In this document: piece by piece, positions 1 through 11,800 of the stretch | How positions within the stretch are numbered: the stretch's first letter is position 1 | Layout: every line of letters starts with the position of its first letter | Source: Nymphalis io | Taxonomy: Eukaryota > Arthropoda > Insecta > Lepidoptera > Nymphalidae | Reading direction: 5' to 3' | Length of the DNA stretch: 64,000 bases | NCBI RefSeq assembly: GCF_905147045.1 | Contig: NC_065908.1 | Coordinates: 5,208,001 to 5,272,000, forward strand | Notes under the pieces: model-generated | Seen by the model: the letters and a program-made list of their open reading frames with translations, nothing else | Databases searched by the model: none | Told to the model about the DNA's origin: nothing | Translations under genes and position numbers: made by a program

Positions 1-97
1 ACGGATATTAGTTACAAGTTTATGCTTATTCCTAGAGTTAACATCCAGAAATCTGGATTTTTTTTATGATTTTGCAAACTTGTGTATATAACAGTGA

Positions 98-1342
98 CAG
101 TCATTATTATCTGAAGTGATATGCCAGGCGATGGAATTTTTCATTCCATACGCTGACGTATCACTAGATGGCAAAACTCCTAGGTGGTACAACGCTGAGT
201 ACGCCGAAGCTGAGGCCCGTAAAAACTCAGAGTTTGTAGCGTGGGTAGCCCGCACCACCAAAGCTCCGGACATTACATCTAAGAAGAGAGCCTTTAACTC
301 TGCTGCCAAGTCCTACAAGAAGGTTCTCAAGAAGGCTCGTTTCAATCGAACTAGACGTCTCGGGACTAGATTAGCTTCCTATCCCCGTGGTAGTAAAGCA
401 TTTTGGTCCCTGTCCAAGTCGGTTGAGATGAACTTCTGTCGTTCATCGCTGCCTCCACTACTGAAGCCCGACGGATCGCTGGCCTTTACGGCAACAGAAA
501 AGGCTAACTTGCTAGCGGCTCTGTTTGCCGGAAATTCACGTCTCGATGCGGGAAGTGCCTCACCGTCAAACATACCACCTTGCGACGCTATTATGCCAGA
601 GATACAAATTCGCCAAAGAAAGGTTCTAAAAATTCTCAGCACCTTGAACGTGAATAAGGCCAGTGGCCCTGACGGGATTCCAGCAATAGTCCTGAGGTAT
701 TGTGCACCTGAGTTGTCTCCTGTTCTAACACGCTTGTACCGCCTCTCTCTTAAATCCGCTCAAGTTCCTAAGGCTTGGAAGATTGCCAACGTATAACCTG
801 TACCCAAGAAGAATAGTCGTGCCGACCCAACCAATTACAGGCCCATAGCAATCACCTCGATAGTTTGCAAAGGTTTGGAATGTGTATTGAACAACAAGCT
901 CCTGGCGTACCTCGAAGAAAACGATGTCTTATCGGACCAGCAGTACGGCTTTCGTCGGAATCGGTCAATAGGAGATCTTTTAGTGTACGCTACCCACATC
1001 TTGGGCGAGGCCATGGACAAGTACGGTGAAGCGGTAGCCGTTTCACTTGACGTGTCCAAGGCTTTTGACCGGGTCTGGTATGAGGGCCTTCTGAGCGAGC
1101 TTCCTAGCTACGGGATACCTGTTGGCCTTTGCAACTGGATATCTGATTTCCTGAGATGACGATCGTATCGAGTTGTCCTAGATGGCTTCTCATCTGATCT
1201 AATGGCGATTAATGCCGGTGTTCCTCAGGGATAAATTCTCTCCGCTACACTCTTCCTGCTGCATATAAATAATCTGCTGAAACCCGGGATCTTTGGGTAC
1301 GCAGACGACAGCACTGTAACATCAACTTTCCATCAGGTGTGA
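98..1342 (+). pseudogene. LINE-1: truncated non-LTR reverse transcriptase, CR1/Jockey-like, with three in-frame stops
   Basis: One reading frame runs from 98 to about 1342, broken by TAA at 794-796, TGA at 1157-1159 and TAA at 1232-1234. The product is an RT that would copy element RNA into a nicked chromosome. Seen in order: linker TPRWYNAEYAEAEA (about 170-215), the SGPDGIP block near 660, NYRPIAITS near 835, motif A DVSKAFDRVW with the catalytic Asp near 1055, motif B NAGVPQG at about 1210-1230, and motif C YADD at 1298-1309. The endonuclease domain and everything after YADD are missing, so it is truncated at both ends. The style (FLLHINN, YADDST) resembles lepidopteran CR1/Daphne-like elements; the clade is my inference. 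It cannot be functional. It may be the same broad family as the LINE-2 C-termini at 21.8 and 50.6 kb. Confidence 0.88.
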
Positions 1343-1931
1343 TAACAGTCAAGCGCTAGCTTATATATTAAAAAAAATATACTATACAACAATGGAATGA
1401 TAAAGAATAAAGATTGAAAGAAACCGACTGTTATAAATTACAATAACTTAATTTCATTCGTATTAAAACCCAATAACAACAAAATTAAGATGGGTAAAAA
1501 ACGGCAAGTTGTTGATATAAACGTAAACCAACGCAATAAAAAACCTGGGTTTTAATTCGATTCGTAAACAAAAATAGTTATAATGAACATGATACATAAA
1601 AAATACATAAAATTATACATATAGACAGATTGAAAACCACGCGTTTTAAAGTCAAACAAATTTACTGACCGTTAGTGAATTAACGAAAAGTCCAACAATT
1701 TCATAGCAATATTCACAATCACCAAAATAATAAATATTTAATCAGTTAATTGTTTATTACTTACATTTGTATTACAAATAATACACTTTATTAATAACGC
1801 CTCGATAAATTTATATTAATAATTTATATATTTGCTGTAGTCATTTATTTGTTGCTTTTGTATTATTCATTATATTTATATTATCCATATTATCCAATGG
1901 ATCGCTTTGGACTTGCTGCTATTTCACACAC

Positions 1932-1933
<2 letters not shown>
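1343..1933. other. AT-rich spacer
   Basis: Unique-looking AT-rich DNA after the truncated LINE-1. No repeat or coding signal seen. Confidence 0.5.

Positions 1934-1987
<54 letters not shown>
1934..1987. repeat. (AC)n microsatellite
   Basis: About 27 uninterrupted CA/AC units. The His-Thr open frames across it are translation artefacts. Confidence 0.97.
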
Positions 1988-1988
<1 letters not shown>

Positions 1989-3340
1989 TCACTCACGGTG
2001 CGTCAGTGCGGTCTGGTCCACGGCCGACCTTAATATCGCACAAATATAATATATCCTTCACAAACAACAACAAACCTTTTTTTACAATATAATATAGTAT
2101 ATAATTATGATTATATTAAATACAAGCGTAGACTTCGTATTCATTCATTTTAATGAATTATGCATAAATAAATTTATATGATTATATAGCATTTTCTCTT
2201 TTCACGGTGGAATCTTGATTCTAAGCCGGTATCTTATCTTGTAAAATGACAAAATTAGTTTATATTTGAATAAAATATATTGGGATTTTGTTTTTAAATA
2301 CACATTTTAGAAATGTCGGCTATGTCGGTAACGCTCGTCCAAGTAATATGTCCTCCTCGTAAAAATTGCACGTCAGCTTCCCAAGCGTAAACGCCGTATC
2401 ATTCAATTGACCGAGATCTGAACGAATGAAATGAGGTGAAACCAATCGGTATTTGATTCGGCTCGCAACACTGACTCATTCGTTATTGAATACAAATTAC
2501 AGCGTTAGCTTTTCAATTTGAAAAATCTTATACTACTTAAAGTTCGTTGTTATTTATATCTGGGAAATACTATATAGAAATGCTATTAAGTAAAAAAAAA
2601 CTTAAAAAAAAGTATCTTCCTATACTACTATACATACTAGATACATACTTGTAACTGCAAATATTAGGAATAGAACGCTCGCTTCCAAACCGTTTCAAAT
2701 TTAATAAATTAATACTTTTTATTTTCTTTAGCAATTTGCTTTCGGCGACCATTCTTAGTTTTGTGGTAGTAGATCAAGTGTTATGCGTGTTTATTAAATA
2801 AAGATTCAAATTTAATTTGAAGTTTCCAAAACGTTGTCTTAATTCCCTTATTACAAGATTTTTATTTTTTTATTATTTCTTATTAAAATAAATTTATCTT
2901 AGCTAAAAGGACAGTTAGTATTGTATAAGCAAAAGATATTTTTAATCAGTTGAATTTAAAATGGATACACTACTAGTAAATTCTATACCATAATAGTTCC
3001 TTATAAATTGGAATACCTTTATCTAGCGCAAAATTAAGTGATGGCCAGCGTCGGTCGGTTGTCGCAAATTGGAAAATAATGGACGGTGAGACGTTTTAAC
3101 GCTGTAATAAATATTTATTCTTCTAGGAATCTTCAGAGTTTATACTCTTTTAACGTTTTCTGAGAAATTTTATAAGCCGTTTTCATTTTGTTATAATAGT
3201 CATATCATTTTTATTTCTTAAAAACAAAATTTACTTTATTTAAATATGTTCTTACAAGGAATTTAGTATTAATAAATTTTGAAAAATGTGTATTAAATCT
3301 GATCTCAAAAAACACAAAAAAATATATTTATAAAAATAAT
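1988..3340. other. AT-rich spacer
   Basis: Nothing recognised. A slightly GC-richer patch at 2310-2490 has no open frame and no second copy in the window. Confidence 0.5.
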
Positions 3341-3520
3341 AGGCGAACGGGCAATAGGTTTCCTGATGGTCCTCACCACTGATGCCATAAGAACACTTGC
3401 TAGCAAGCAAGTTTGCTAGTAACACTAGCTCCCTTCAAACCGGAACACAACATTACAAAGTATAGCTATTTAGCGGTATCTACCCACCCAGACGAGCTTA
3501 CACAAAGCCCTACCACCAAG
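3341..3520 (-). mobile_element. Rep-1, degenerate, internally deleted
   Basis: Reverse-complement Rep-1. The 3' part (AGGCGAACGGGCAATAGG) is joined to the 5' part (CCTTCAAACCGGAACACAAC through CCCTACCACCAAGT). The middle 80-100 bp is replaced by a short GCTAGCAAGCAAG-like stretch. Confidence 0.8.
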
Positions 3521-4537
3521 TACAGACTTAATCCAAAAGACAACAATGCGAGGGATACATTTTATTTATTTTTCTCCCTTATTTCATTTATAAGTTGTTG
3601 TAATCACAGATTAATCAATTTTTATACATTTATAATACAATTAAAATATGGTAATTCTAGTCCAAACACGTTACATATAAATATTATTATGAGTATTACC
3701 TCAATTATATACCTCGATTGCTAATCGGTTCGAAGTCGGTGCCAAGCTCAAAAAATTATATATATCAAAAATTCTGTGATAAAAGAAAAACCTGCCTAAA
3801 AAACCTAAACCTCAAACACGCTCACGCGCGCACTTGCGGAGAGACTTGCAATCTGGAAGAAGCGGACATAGTCTACCTCTTATCTATTTGACTTGGCATC
3901 AAATGAAATGATCGATAATGTTCTTTCGTTTAATACCCACATGATTATAAAAATATATAAATATAATATAATACATTATATCCTTTAGTTGGCACTATAT
4001 TAAAATTTAAAGTGACTTCACACAACCTATGTAACATTTATCGAATTATTTATTTATTAAAGGTTTGCTATGTTACATGAACTACATCTTAGTTAATCAT
4101 GTACTAAAACTAGAAACGTTTTATGTACATCTATTTGAAGCAAACGCTGCATGCATAGTGTTCTTGCGCCGATTACAATTTAATATTATAAGTAGCTTAG
4201 AATTTATGCGGATACTGATCAACCTATATACTAGCATACATACTAACTAAAATCATATACTCTATGCAGTTGAATAAAAAAAAATGTGCCTCGTATTTTT
4301 TCATGTAAATAAAAAATTTATCTTATTCACATTGTGCAAAACTATTTAACGTTTCGAAACAATAAAAATACTGAGAATTCCAATCGCAATTGAATTCTTT
4401 AAAACAATTGCATTTTTGTTATTCCTTTACAAAAAAAAAGTATGCATCGTGTTCTAATATATATTTAATTTTGATCTAAATAATTACACTTTACTCATGA
4501 GAACTAATATTTTTTTCTAATGTAAGCTTTCCTTTAA
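3521..4537. other. AT-rich spacer
   Basis: No gene seen. A small CpG-rich patch (CACGCTCACGCGCGCAC, near 3818-3835) is the only compositional change. Confidence 0.5.
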
Positions 4538-4812
4538 GCCGAGATGGCCCACTGGTTAGAACGCATGAATCTTAACCGATGATCGTGGGTTCAAACTCGA
4601 ACAAGCACCACTGAATTTTCATGTGCTTCATTTTTGTTTATAATTCATCTCGTGCTTGACGGTGAAGAAAAATATCGTGATAAAACCTGCATGTATCTAA
4701 TTTCACTGAAATTCTGCCACATTTGTTCCACCTTAAGGTTTGTCCTCAAAAAAGGAGAGGAGGAGGCCTTAGCCCAGCAGTGAGACATTCACAGGCTGTT
4801 ACAATACAATAC
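4538..4812 (+). mobile_element. SINE-A, internally deleted
   Basis: tRNA-like head GCCGAGATGGCCCACTGG (pol III A-box-like) and GGTTCAAACTC (B-box-like), then the body TTCATGTGCTT and CATCTCGTGCTTGACGG. About 50 bp is missing after GCCACATTTGTTCCACC. The 3' end is CCCAGCAGTGAGACATTCAC followed by an (ACAAT)n-like tail. Confidence 0.9.
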
Positions 4813-4884
4813 AAATATAAGCTTAATCAATAACAATACAAATACAAACACATATATAACATGCAATACAAATACAAGGCTAAA

Positions 4885-5012
4885 TCACTAAATGGAATTT
4901 GATCAAATTTGGTATGATGCAAGCTTAAAACCCAAGAAAGGTCATAGGGTACTTTTTACCTCATACTTGCCCTCCTCCCCCTAGCGCGCAGGCGAAGCCG
5001 CGGTAGCAATTA
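4885..5012 (+). mobile_element. RTE-type or MITE-type 3' fragment (GGCGAAGCCGCGG motif)
   Basis: TTTGATCAAATTTGGTATG near 4900, GGTCATAGGGTACTTTTTA near 4945, then GCAGGCGAAGCCGCGGTAGC near 4990. This order is widespread in lepidopteran RTE-like debris (recalled, not searched). No coding part is present. Confidence 0.6.
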
Positions 5013-5045
5013 GTATTATATATGTATACAATGCAACACGGTCAG

Positions 5046-5110
5046 TAAGCAGTTGAGAGGTTAGCAGTGTATCTTTCCAATGCCGTGGAAAGCACGTGTA
5101 ATTGATGAAG
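5046..5110 (+). mobile_element. SINE-B body fragment, degenerate
   Basis: TTAGCAGTGTATC then CCGTGGAAAGCACGTG resembles the middle of SINE-B (TTGGAAGTGTGTACAC then CTCGGAAAGCACGTA). Short and diverged. Confidence 0.4.
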
Positions 5111-5574
5111 AGATTTTAGATCTTTCCAAAATTGTTGGAGTGCACATGCGTAGTGCATATATTATCTCACGCTCAGTTGGCTAATTCAAAGTAAAGTAAA
5201 GTACGACATTGTATACAAAATTTTATGACTTAATTTAGTAAAGTTCATATAGTCATATTATAATCATTATAATTTGTTTATGATAAAAAAATAATTATTT
5301 AAGTGACTTATAAATTATTTTACTAAGCTAAAGTTGTATCTATAAAACATTGGCAATTCTAAGCTAGAACAGTGTTCGAATGTAAAGTGATTATTTAGAT
5401 AAGAACAAAGTTGTCCGGTGTTGTAATGGCCGAATACATAAGGCGACTTGATCCGGAGATAAATTGGGGGTAATTGTCATCTAAATTTATATTACCCTAG
5501 TTAGGAATTCGTATTCCGATCTGTGTAAGTGCAAAGTTAGTTTTCTTTTGCTAATCGATCTTAATATATTATAA

Positions 5575-5690
5575 AAGCTTTTTTTATTTATTTGTTGTGA
5601 CGTTTTAAAATATTAACTGCACAACCGATCATCATGATATTTGACGTACACGTTGTCAGGGTACAGAAACGAACAAAGTATATAAGATCT
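5575..5690 (+). mobile_element. RTE-like fragment (ACCGATCATCATGATATTTG motif)
   Basis: The motif TTAACTGCACAACCGATCAT followed by ATGATATTTGACGTACACG matches the recurrent 'aaccgattttgatgaaatttg' block also visible at 56893-57066. Non-coding remnant. Confidence 0.45.
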
Positions 5691-8294
5691 ACATTTTTAG
5701 GTCTAATTTACAGTCCTCAGAATCTGGATCATTGATAACTGCAATATACCCTCAACTACTCAAAAAGATAGTCTGATATCATACTACTATGCTGCTCTAA
5801 TATGGGTTGATAGCAATGCAGAATTTGTCTAACAATATTTTCATCTTCTCTTTTTTTCTTCTGCTACTCAATTAGGAGTACATTCTTTTTTGATTCCAGA
5901 AGATGACGTAGCAAAATTATGATAAGTAAAAGGTTTTGTTCAATACTGCAGAACACAGCTACTTATAGCCCTTAGATAAAATATATTAATAGATTTATTT
6001 GATATTTAAAATCGAAAGGGTCCATTGTAGTGAATCTTTATCTTCGCTTTACGTCAGTGAGGGAGTAGTATGCTAAGTGATCGGTAATTTATATTACTAA
6101 TTAGTTTCTATTCAGTCACCTTTTGAGTGAAATATCTTAGGATTATAACGTCAAAGCACTTAATCAGTGACAATTGTTAATCCCTTGAGGTAAGCCTTGG
6201 TTTCTGATTACGTAAATCTTATTTTAGTCTATGTAAGTCAGTTACATAGAAATAGATGGGAATAACATTCTTAGTGTTGAACCAATTTAAGGACTAAAAT
6301 CCTTTACCAGGAACGTGGTTTAATTCAAAAAGATTTGTAATGAAAATGGCAACAGGAAGAAGAATCTCAATTAAGATTTATTTGCTAAGACTCTTATTTT
6401 TTGGGAAAGGCAGTAAAGAAGTTTTTCCCGGCTTCAATAGATTCAGAGTTGTAACGAAATATATTTTCCATAAAATCTTACGAGACTTATAAAAGTGACG
6501 GTGATTACAACAGCAGTTCCTTTTTTATCAAAAAAATTTCAGAAAATAAATTTGTAAATTCAATTTATAAAAGAAAAATGCGAAAGAAAATTGGTTGTTG
6601 GAATGATTAAGTAACAGTTTAACATCATCCATTAAACTCGCAATTGAGTAGCATGGTGTAAATAGCTGTAGTAGTTTATGTTATAAAAAAAAACTAAACT
6701 GGGAAAAACCCTTTTCGAGATGTAATGTAAATTGCATAGATTGTTACTATTTAGTTACTACTCGTAATAATTATACTAATACTTAAAGTTATACCGCTGT
6801 GCTGCTGGTTAAACTCGATATCCGACGATTTTTAAGATTACTCAGGCAAGTAGTTTCCTTTTGATGTTTTCTTTTATCTTGTATAAGAGGAATTTTATTG
6901 CTCAGATTTACAAATCCGATCTTCGATTAAGATTAAATTGTTCCATTTAATAAGCTGCTTGTTAGTAGATTCACATAAAAGTTGAATATGAATAAGAATG
7001 TCTACAAACATATTTTGAAGACAAATTTATAAAATACTTCATTAGCTTTGTTTTTCTCTGAATGCAAACTTCGAAAGTCACTCCAAACAAAAAAACATCA
7101 GATTTCGACAATTGAACCAATTCTGAAAAGTTGGTCCTAAAATTTGCAAAGTTGGCGTTGACCTTGGAAGTCGGCTAGCCTTAAAAATTTCAAAGTTGGC
7201 CAACGTTTGGGAAATTTCCAGTTACATGAATTTATTAAGGGCTCTTAAAAAGTTTGGCTAAGTATTAAAAATAACTCATCCACTAAGTGGTGAAGGAGCC
7301 TTCTGTTATTTATGGACAGAATTTGTTGGTAGTGGATACTTGAAATTCGAGAAGATTTTTTTGTTTAACTAATTAAGACATTTTTAAAAGCGATAAAAAC
7401 TATGGATTAATTATAAAAGTCTTTCCTCTTTAATCTTCAAATATAAAATACTACGATGGTGCTTATTTTAGAAATATTTTAGAGTATACAATTCTAAAAG
7501 TGTCCGTAAGTAGTCCACTGTTGGGAAAAATTGTAGTCACGTAAAATATTGGACAAAAGTGATATTACTTCGTAGAAACGTTTTGTTTTACTTTCACACG
7601 TTTCACGAGTTACACAAACAAATGCTGTTCCCGAATTCAACCTTAAATTTAACCTTACCTGAACATTTATTACTTTAAATATGTATGTATTGTTATACCT
7701 AAAAAATGCAAAAGCGGTATCAGAGTCTAAAAGTTTCACAACAAAATGGTTTTATCGCTACGCTGACAGCTATCACCACGCAATTGGATGAATTCACCGT
7801 GACAACTAATTACAAGTGTAGCTTTTTATATTTTTAATGCAAAATGATTAAGGAAATTTCAGAACAAAATACCATAGAATAAAAATCATTACTTGATTTT
7901 AATTTGCTATTGCTAAATTATAAATATAAGGTTTTACATATAAATAATGTTTTGGAATGATTAGTGAAACAATGCTGTACCATTATCTATCAAATTTCAA
8001 ATCATTGATCACAAAAGAGAGAAATTTATATGGTTTAACTAAACAGCCAAAACAGTTTATAAATAAGGCTGTAAAAGATTATGTTCATGAAAAATCTAAC
8101 TATATTTTTAAAAGGGTGCAATTAGTTTTATATAATTGATTTGCAGGTGATTTAAATAAATAGGATAAACATACAGTGAATATAGAGTGTTATTTTATAT
8201 ATTTATTACATATAAAAACGAAACACAATAAAAAGGCATGATAAGAGCTTTGAATCACTGCAAATTCTATTGCTTAATCCTACCTCCACGCTCG
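5691..8294. other. AT-rich spacer with a short repeated motif
   Basis: No gene or known element seen. AAAGTTGG recurs at 7127, 7148 and 7192 within a looser repeated block. Open frames here are below 85 codons and show no recognisable motif. Confidence 0.5.
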
Positions 8295-8642
8295 TCAGAC
8301 AGCTCCTGGCAATGAATGGCCAATTTTAAAAGCAACACAATATTGCGCTACGCGTGACACTTTAATAGCTCTATACAGCCACCTTGCAGCGTAATTTCTG
8401 TCACATTGTGTAAAAGGGGTTATTCTAACATCACAGTTATCCAGTTTTACGAAAAGTGGAAAATCAGAATAAGCCGCTTTTACCGATTCCATGGGGAACG
8501 AATTCATTAACATTTCTCACACGTGGTTTCCGCGATAAGTGTTCATGCAGGGCTAAAATGAAACCGTTTTCATCGTATGTTCTGGTTGGCCTCTTTACAT
8601 ACGCAGATGTGACGAGACAGCGTTCATATTTACATATCATTC
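8295..8642 (-). pseudogene. Candidate coding remnant, unrecognised, two overlapping frames
   Basis: Two minus-strand frames read like protein. The first (8642 down to about 8484) begins after a splice-acceptor-like TTTCTTTAG and ends at a donor-like CG|GTAAAA. It is 159 nt long with matching phases and contains YVKRPTRTYDENGFILALHE. The second (8513 down to 8295) contains YSDFPLFVKLDNCDVRITPF and ends GHSLPGAV and a stop. The frames overlap by about 30 nt, so either the first is a spliced exon or the two are one coding sequence broken by a frameshift. I recognise no domain, so I assign no function. Amino-acid composition (charged, few runs) differs from the Lys/Ile/Asn-rich noise elsewhere. 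It could still be chance. Confidence 0.3.
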
Positions 8643-9131
8643 CTAAAGAAATGCGATGTTATCTAGAGAAGCTTCCATTTTATCTGTCTTGTATACATAA
8701 TATAATCTTGTACTCGATTAAGTTAATATTTTCATCATTTAAATAACACTAATAAAATAAAAATTATAATATAACACTGAAAAAATGTGATTCTTATCTT
8801 AGATGACTATCTTTTATCAGTTTATGACTCTCAGATCTGAAATATTTATTTCCTAAAAGGTGGTAAATATCTCACGACCAATAAGCAAGTGTAATGCGTC
8901 TAAATTAAATATTTTGGTTTCGTGGGACTTGATATATTCAATCAATTAAATCTTTAAATAACATTAAATCTAACGAGAAGGAATATATTCACTATAGGAA
9001 TATATAACAAATTAATTATAATATTAAGGAATAAAATTATCTTTGAAATAATAATTTGTAAAATTTTATTTTAGTTTTATTATTGAAAAGATGAAGATGA
9101 GAAATGAAATTCATTCATCTATTCTTTTCTA
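8643..9131. other. AT-rich spacer
   Basis: Nothing recognised. If the 8484-8642 exon is real, this would be its upstream intron. Confidence 0.45.
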
Positions 9132-9225
9132 TTATTCTTCATTGGTCTAGTAGTTAGCCTTCAGCGGTACATCCCAAGGTCCTGAGTTCAATCCCAGGTC
9201 GGGCAAATAAAAACTTATTGTGGTT
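9132..9225 (+). mobile_element. SINE-B head only
   Basis: CATTGGTCTAGTAGTTAGCC (A-box-like) and GAGTTCAATCCCAGGTCGGG (B-box-like), then AATAAAAACTTATTG. The SINE-B body is absent. Confidence 0.8.
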
Positions 9226-10445
9226 TATAATATATATCTGATTAGATAATATTTATGCACAATCATTTTTTTAACAAAAACTAAATTCTATATGGATACT
9301 ATATACTTTTTTCTAAATGAATTTATACCTCCCGTTCTACAGTCTAAAGGCCTTGAACTACACGAACGAGACATAGCAACATTGAGTATCAGCAAATACA
9401 CAGTTCAAACTAAATCGAAATTTTCCCAAACCTGACATCTATCAAGAAACGGAAATTTCTCCTTCAAGCCGTTGTCTCGAAGCAAATGCCGTATCAAGAT
9501 TTTGGTATGTCAAAGTCGTGTTTGAGATCCTATTTATACGTCCTACCTAGCTATCGAGTGCTATCAAATCAAATTACATGTTACATATTGTATATATTTT
9601 TATTTTTATGAATCGTTTTTAAATTATTATTACTTTAATTTATTGTAAAAAATATAAGAAACAAAATGATTTACGCTCATAATTTATTATGTAATTTTGT
9701 TTTCTTTAAGACAAAGTAAAAGTTGATTTATCCCAAAAATTATATTAATTTATAAAACTATATAACTTAAATACAGACCCAGACAGATATATTTAAATAA
9801 AGCTAGAATTTAAAATAATTATATTATTGTAAATAGCTTACCTATTATTTAAAAAAAATCTTATACCTAAAAACTTGATTAAACTTTGGAGTTACGTATT
9901 ACTTAATCACATTCCTCCATTGGTGATAGGAGGGTCATTCATCGTCTCAAGATCGGATTTGCTATTTATCAAAGAATACTTAAGCTTTCTTACTTACGTT
10001 CAAGGCGTTCATATTATTTATCTTAGATAATTGGGTTGGTCGTATGCCATTTGCTTACACAAAAAATATAAATATATATTTGTTAATAAATAAAATTGCA
10101 AAGCGAAAAATTAGTTTTAACGTCAAAAATATTTCCCACAAACGTTAAAATTTTACACCCAAGAATGATCATTACAATCAATATTGTATTAAAAAGAAAT
10201 ATATTAAAATAAAAAGATAGATAATGATAGAAAATTTCAATAGTTCCCTTCAGGCTTACATATATGAGTTACTTTCAGGATTACAGAAACGGCATTTGAA
10301 ATGAATCAGTATCTAAACCAGTCAAATATTTGTCATTATGTTTATTAAATTTTTAACTGCTTTATTCAGCATAATCACTAAAGTCACTATAATCACTCGA
10401 TATAGTGCTCAACAATGAAGAGAGACAGTGAAAAACTTCTATTAA
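9226..10445. other. AT-rich spacer
   Basis: Nothing recognised. Two CpG-containing patches near 9460 and 9540 have no open frame. Confidence 0.5.
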
Positions 10446-10860
10446 ACTGCCGAATTGGAACAGTGTGATCGAAGATCGATTGAGAAAAGACCTTTGCCCA
10501 ACTGTCAGATATTTAGTAGCTGTTATCCTTTATTACTATTGATAATATCGCTTGCAATGTGCCATTTCCATGCTATTCTGTGTAATGCTTTTAACACATC
10601 TTGTAAATACAAAGGCAATGCGGTGTATTGTTATAACAACGCCGACATCAAAGAGCCGTATGAAATTCAGATGTCACTCAGACTCAAAGTGGTTAAAATT
10701 GCTAACTAAAACGTTCTCAAGAGACTTGATGCGGTAAATATGCACAAAATTTATAGTAAACAAGCTTGGCCGGTAGATACGGTAGTTATGGATCTCCTGA
10801 TAGATGATAAAAACGCACGAAGATTAGAAGTAATTTACAATTTTTCAAGTTGGATATATA
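10446..10860 (+). pseudogene. Candidate secreted-protein exon, broken; leucine-rich-repeat N-cap-like
   Basis: An open frame from 10446 to a TAA at 10707-10709 stays open again to about 10860. It contains a hydrophobic stretch (CYPLLLLIISLAMCHFHAIL, from about 10527) that would serve as a signal peptide, then CKYKGNAVYCYNNADIKEP and LRLKVVKIAN. The spacing C-x8-C followed by a Leu-rich strand resembles an LRR N-terminal cap; that is inference. After the stop the frame reads NVLKRLDAVNMHKIYSKQAW. No in-frame ATG precedes the hydrophobic segment (the ATG at 10415 is in another frame), so a spliced start or decay is needed. Unrecognised otherwise. Confidence 0.28.
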
Positions 10861-10922
10861 TATTTTTTTCTGTGGTACGGTTTTTTGCAAGCCCTACACA
10901 GTAGATATAGTAGTGTGATACC

Positions 10923-11050
10923 TACTCACATCATATGGTCTACTGTCAAACAGCAATCGAATCAATATTGTTGTGTTCTGCTTGGAATGAGTTCACTTAC
11001 CCTACCCGCTACAACTACCACTACCACATGGGGCATAACGTCTTAGTTCA
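10923..11050 (+). mobile_element. Rep-1, very degenerate
   Basis: CTCACATCATATGGTCTACT, AAACAGCAATC, ATTGTTGTGTTCTGCTTGGA and CATAACGTCTTAGTTC follow the Rep-1 order with many changes. Confidence 0.55.
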
Positions 11051-11606
11051 AATTTATCGAATTAAATCTTATTTGATTAAAATTCATTGAATTCGATTTT
11101 TGAATTTAAGCCATATTGTTAATTTTTTACATCCAGATTTTCATCCGACATATTATGCAGGTTTTGCAATGTGTTCCTTAACTGCTAAACAGGAGATCAA
11201 CTTGATGCTTGACCAAGACTTAACCCGCCCCGCAATCTTCATTTAAAATTCATATGTTCCTTGTCATATCGGCTCATGTATCAAAGTAATTCTTGATTAA
11301 TAAAATAAATTGTCGGTAATTAATGACAGAAAAAATATCACGTTAAGTTAATACAATTAAGTTATGCTATTTCACAAAGATTCCAACTTCTAAACTCTGG
11401 ATTAAGTTATTACTTAACTTTACTCAAAGTTAAGCCTAAACTATAAGAGATATACCAAGAGTTTATGTGGAGGATACGTAGATAGGTCACGCGTCTGTGA
11501 AAAGTTCGTATCATATTTATAAGGAATTAATGACATCAACTACTTGATATATTAACAAAATTGTACTAATTCACTATATAAACATTTTGATCTTAAATAT
11601 CCAAGT
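11051..11606. other. AT-rich spacer
   Basis: No gene or repeat seen apart from a scattered TTAAGTTA motif at 11340-11430. Confidence 0.5.
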
Positions 11607-11800
11607 AATTTACGGCCTTACTAATAATAATTGTTTAGCAGGTGATCAGTTAAACAATGCAGTTTTTTCTTCTTTTGAATGTCAAATCAAGGATGACAGA
11701 AAGATCGAAATCTGTGTGACAACCGCTAAGCAATGTTTAAACTTACAGAAGCTAGCAAGTTCTCTGCGAAGAGTTGTGTTCTCGCAAGAGTAACCCTTAT
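11607..11800 (+). repeat. Rep-2 copy 1
   Basis: Shares with 26115-26245 the order GATCAGTTAA, TTCTTCTTTTGAATGTCAAA, ATGACAGAAAG, GAAATC(A/T)GTGT and CGCTAAGCA. No tRNA head or A-tail is visible. Probably a short non-autonomous element; family not identified. Confidence 0.65.

Noticed and set aside
1849..2092. His-Thr repeat proteins
   Set aside because: Direct translation of the (AC)n tract.
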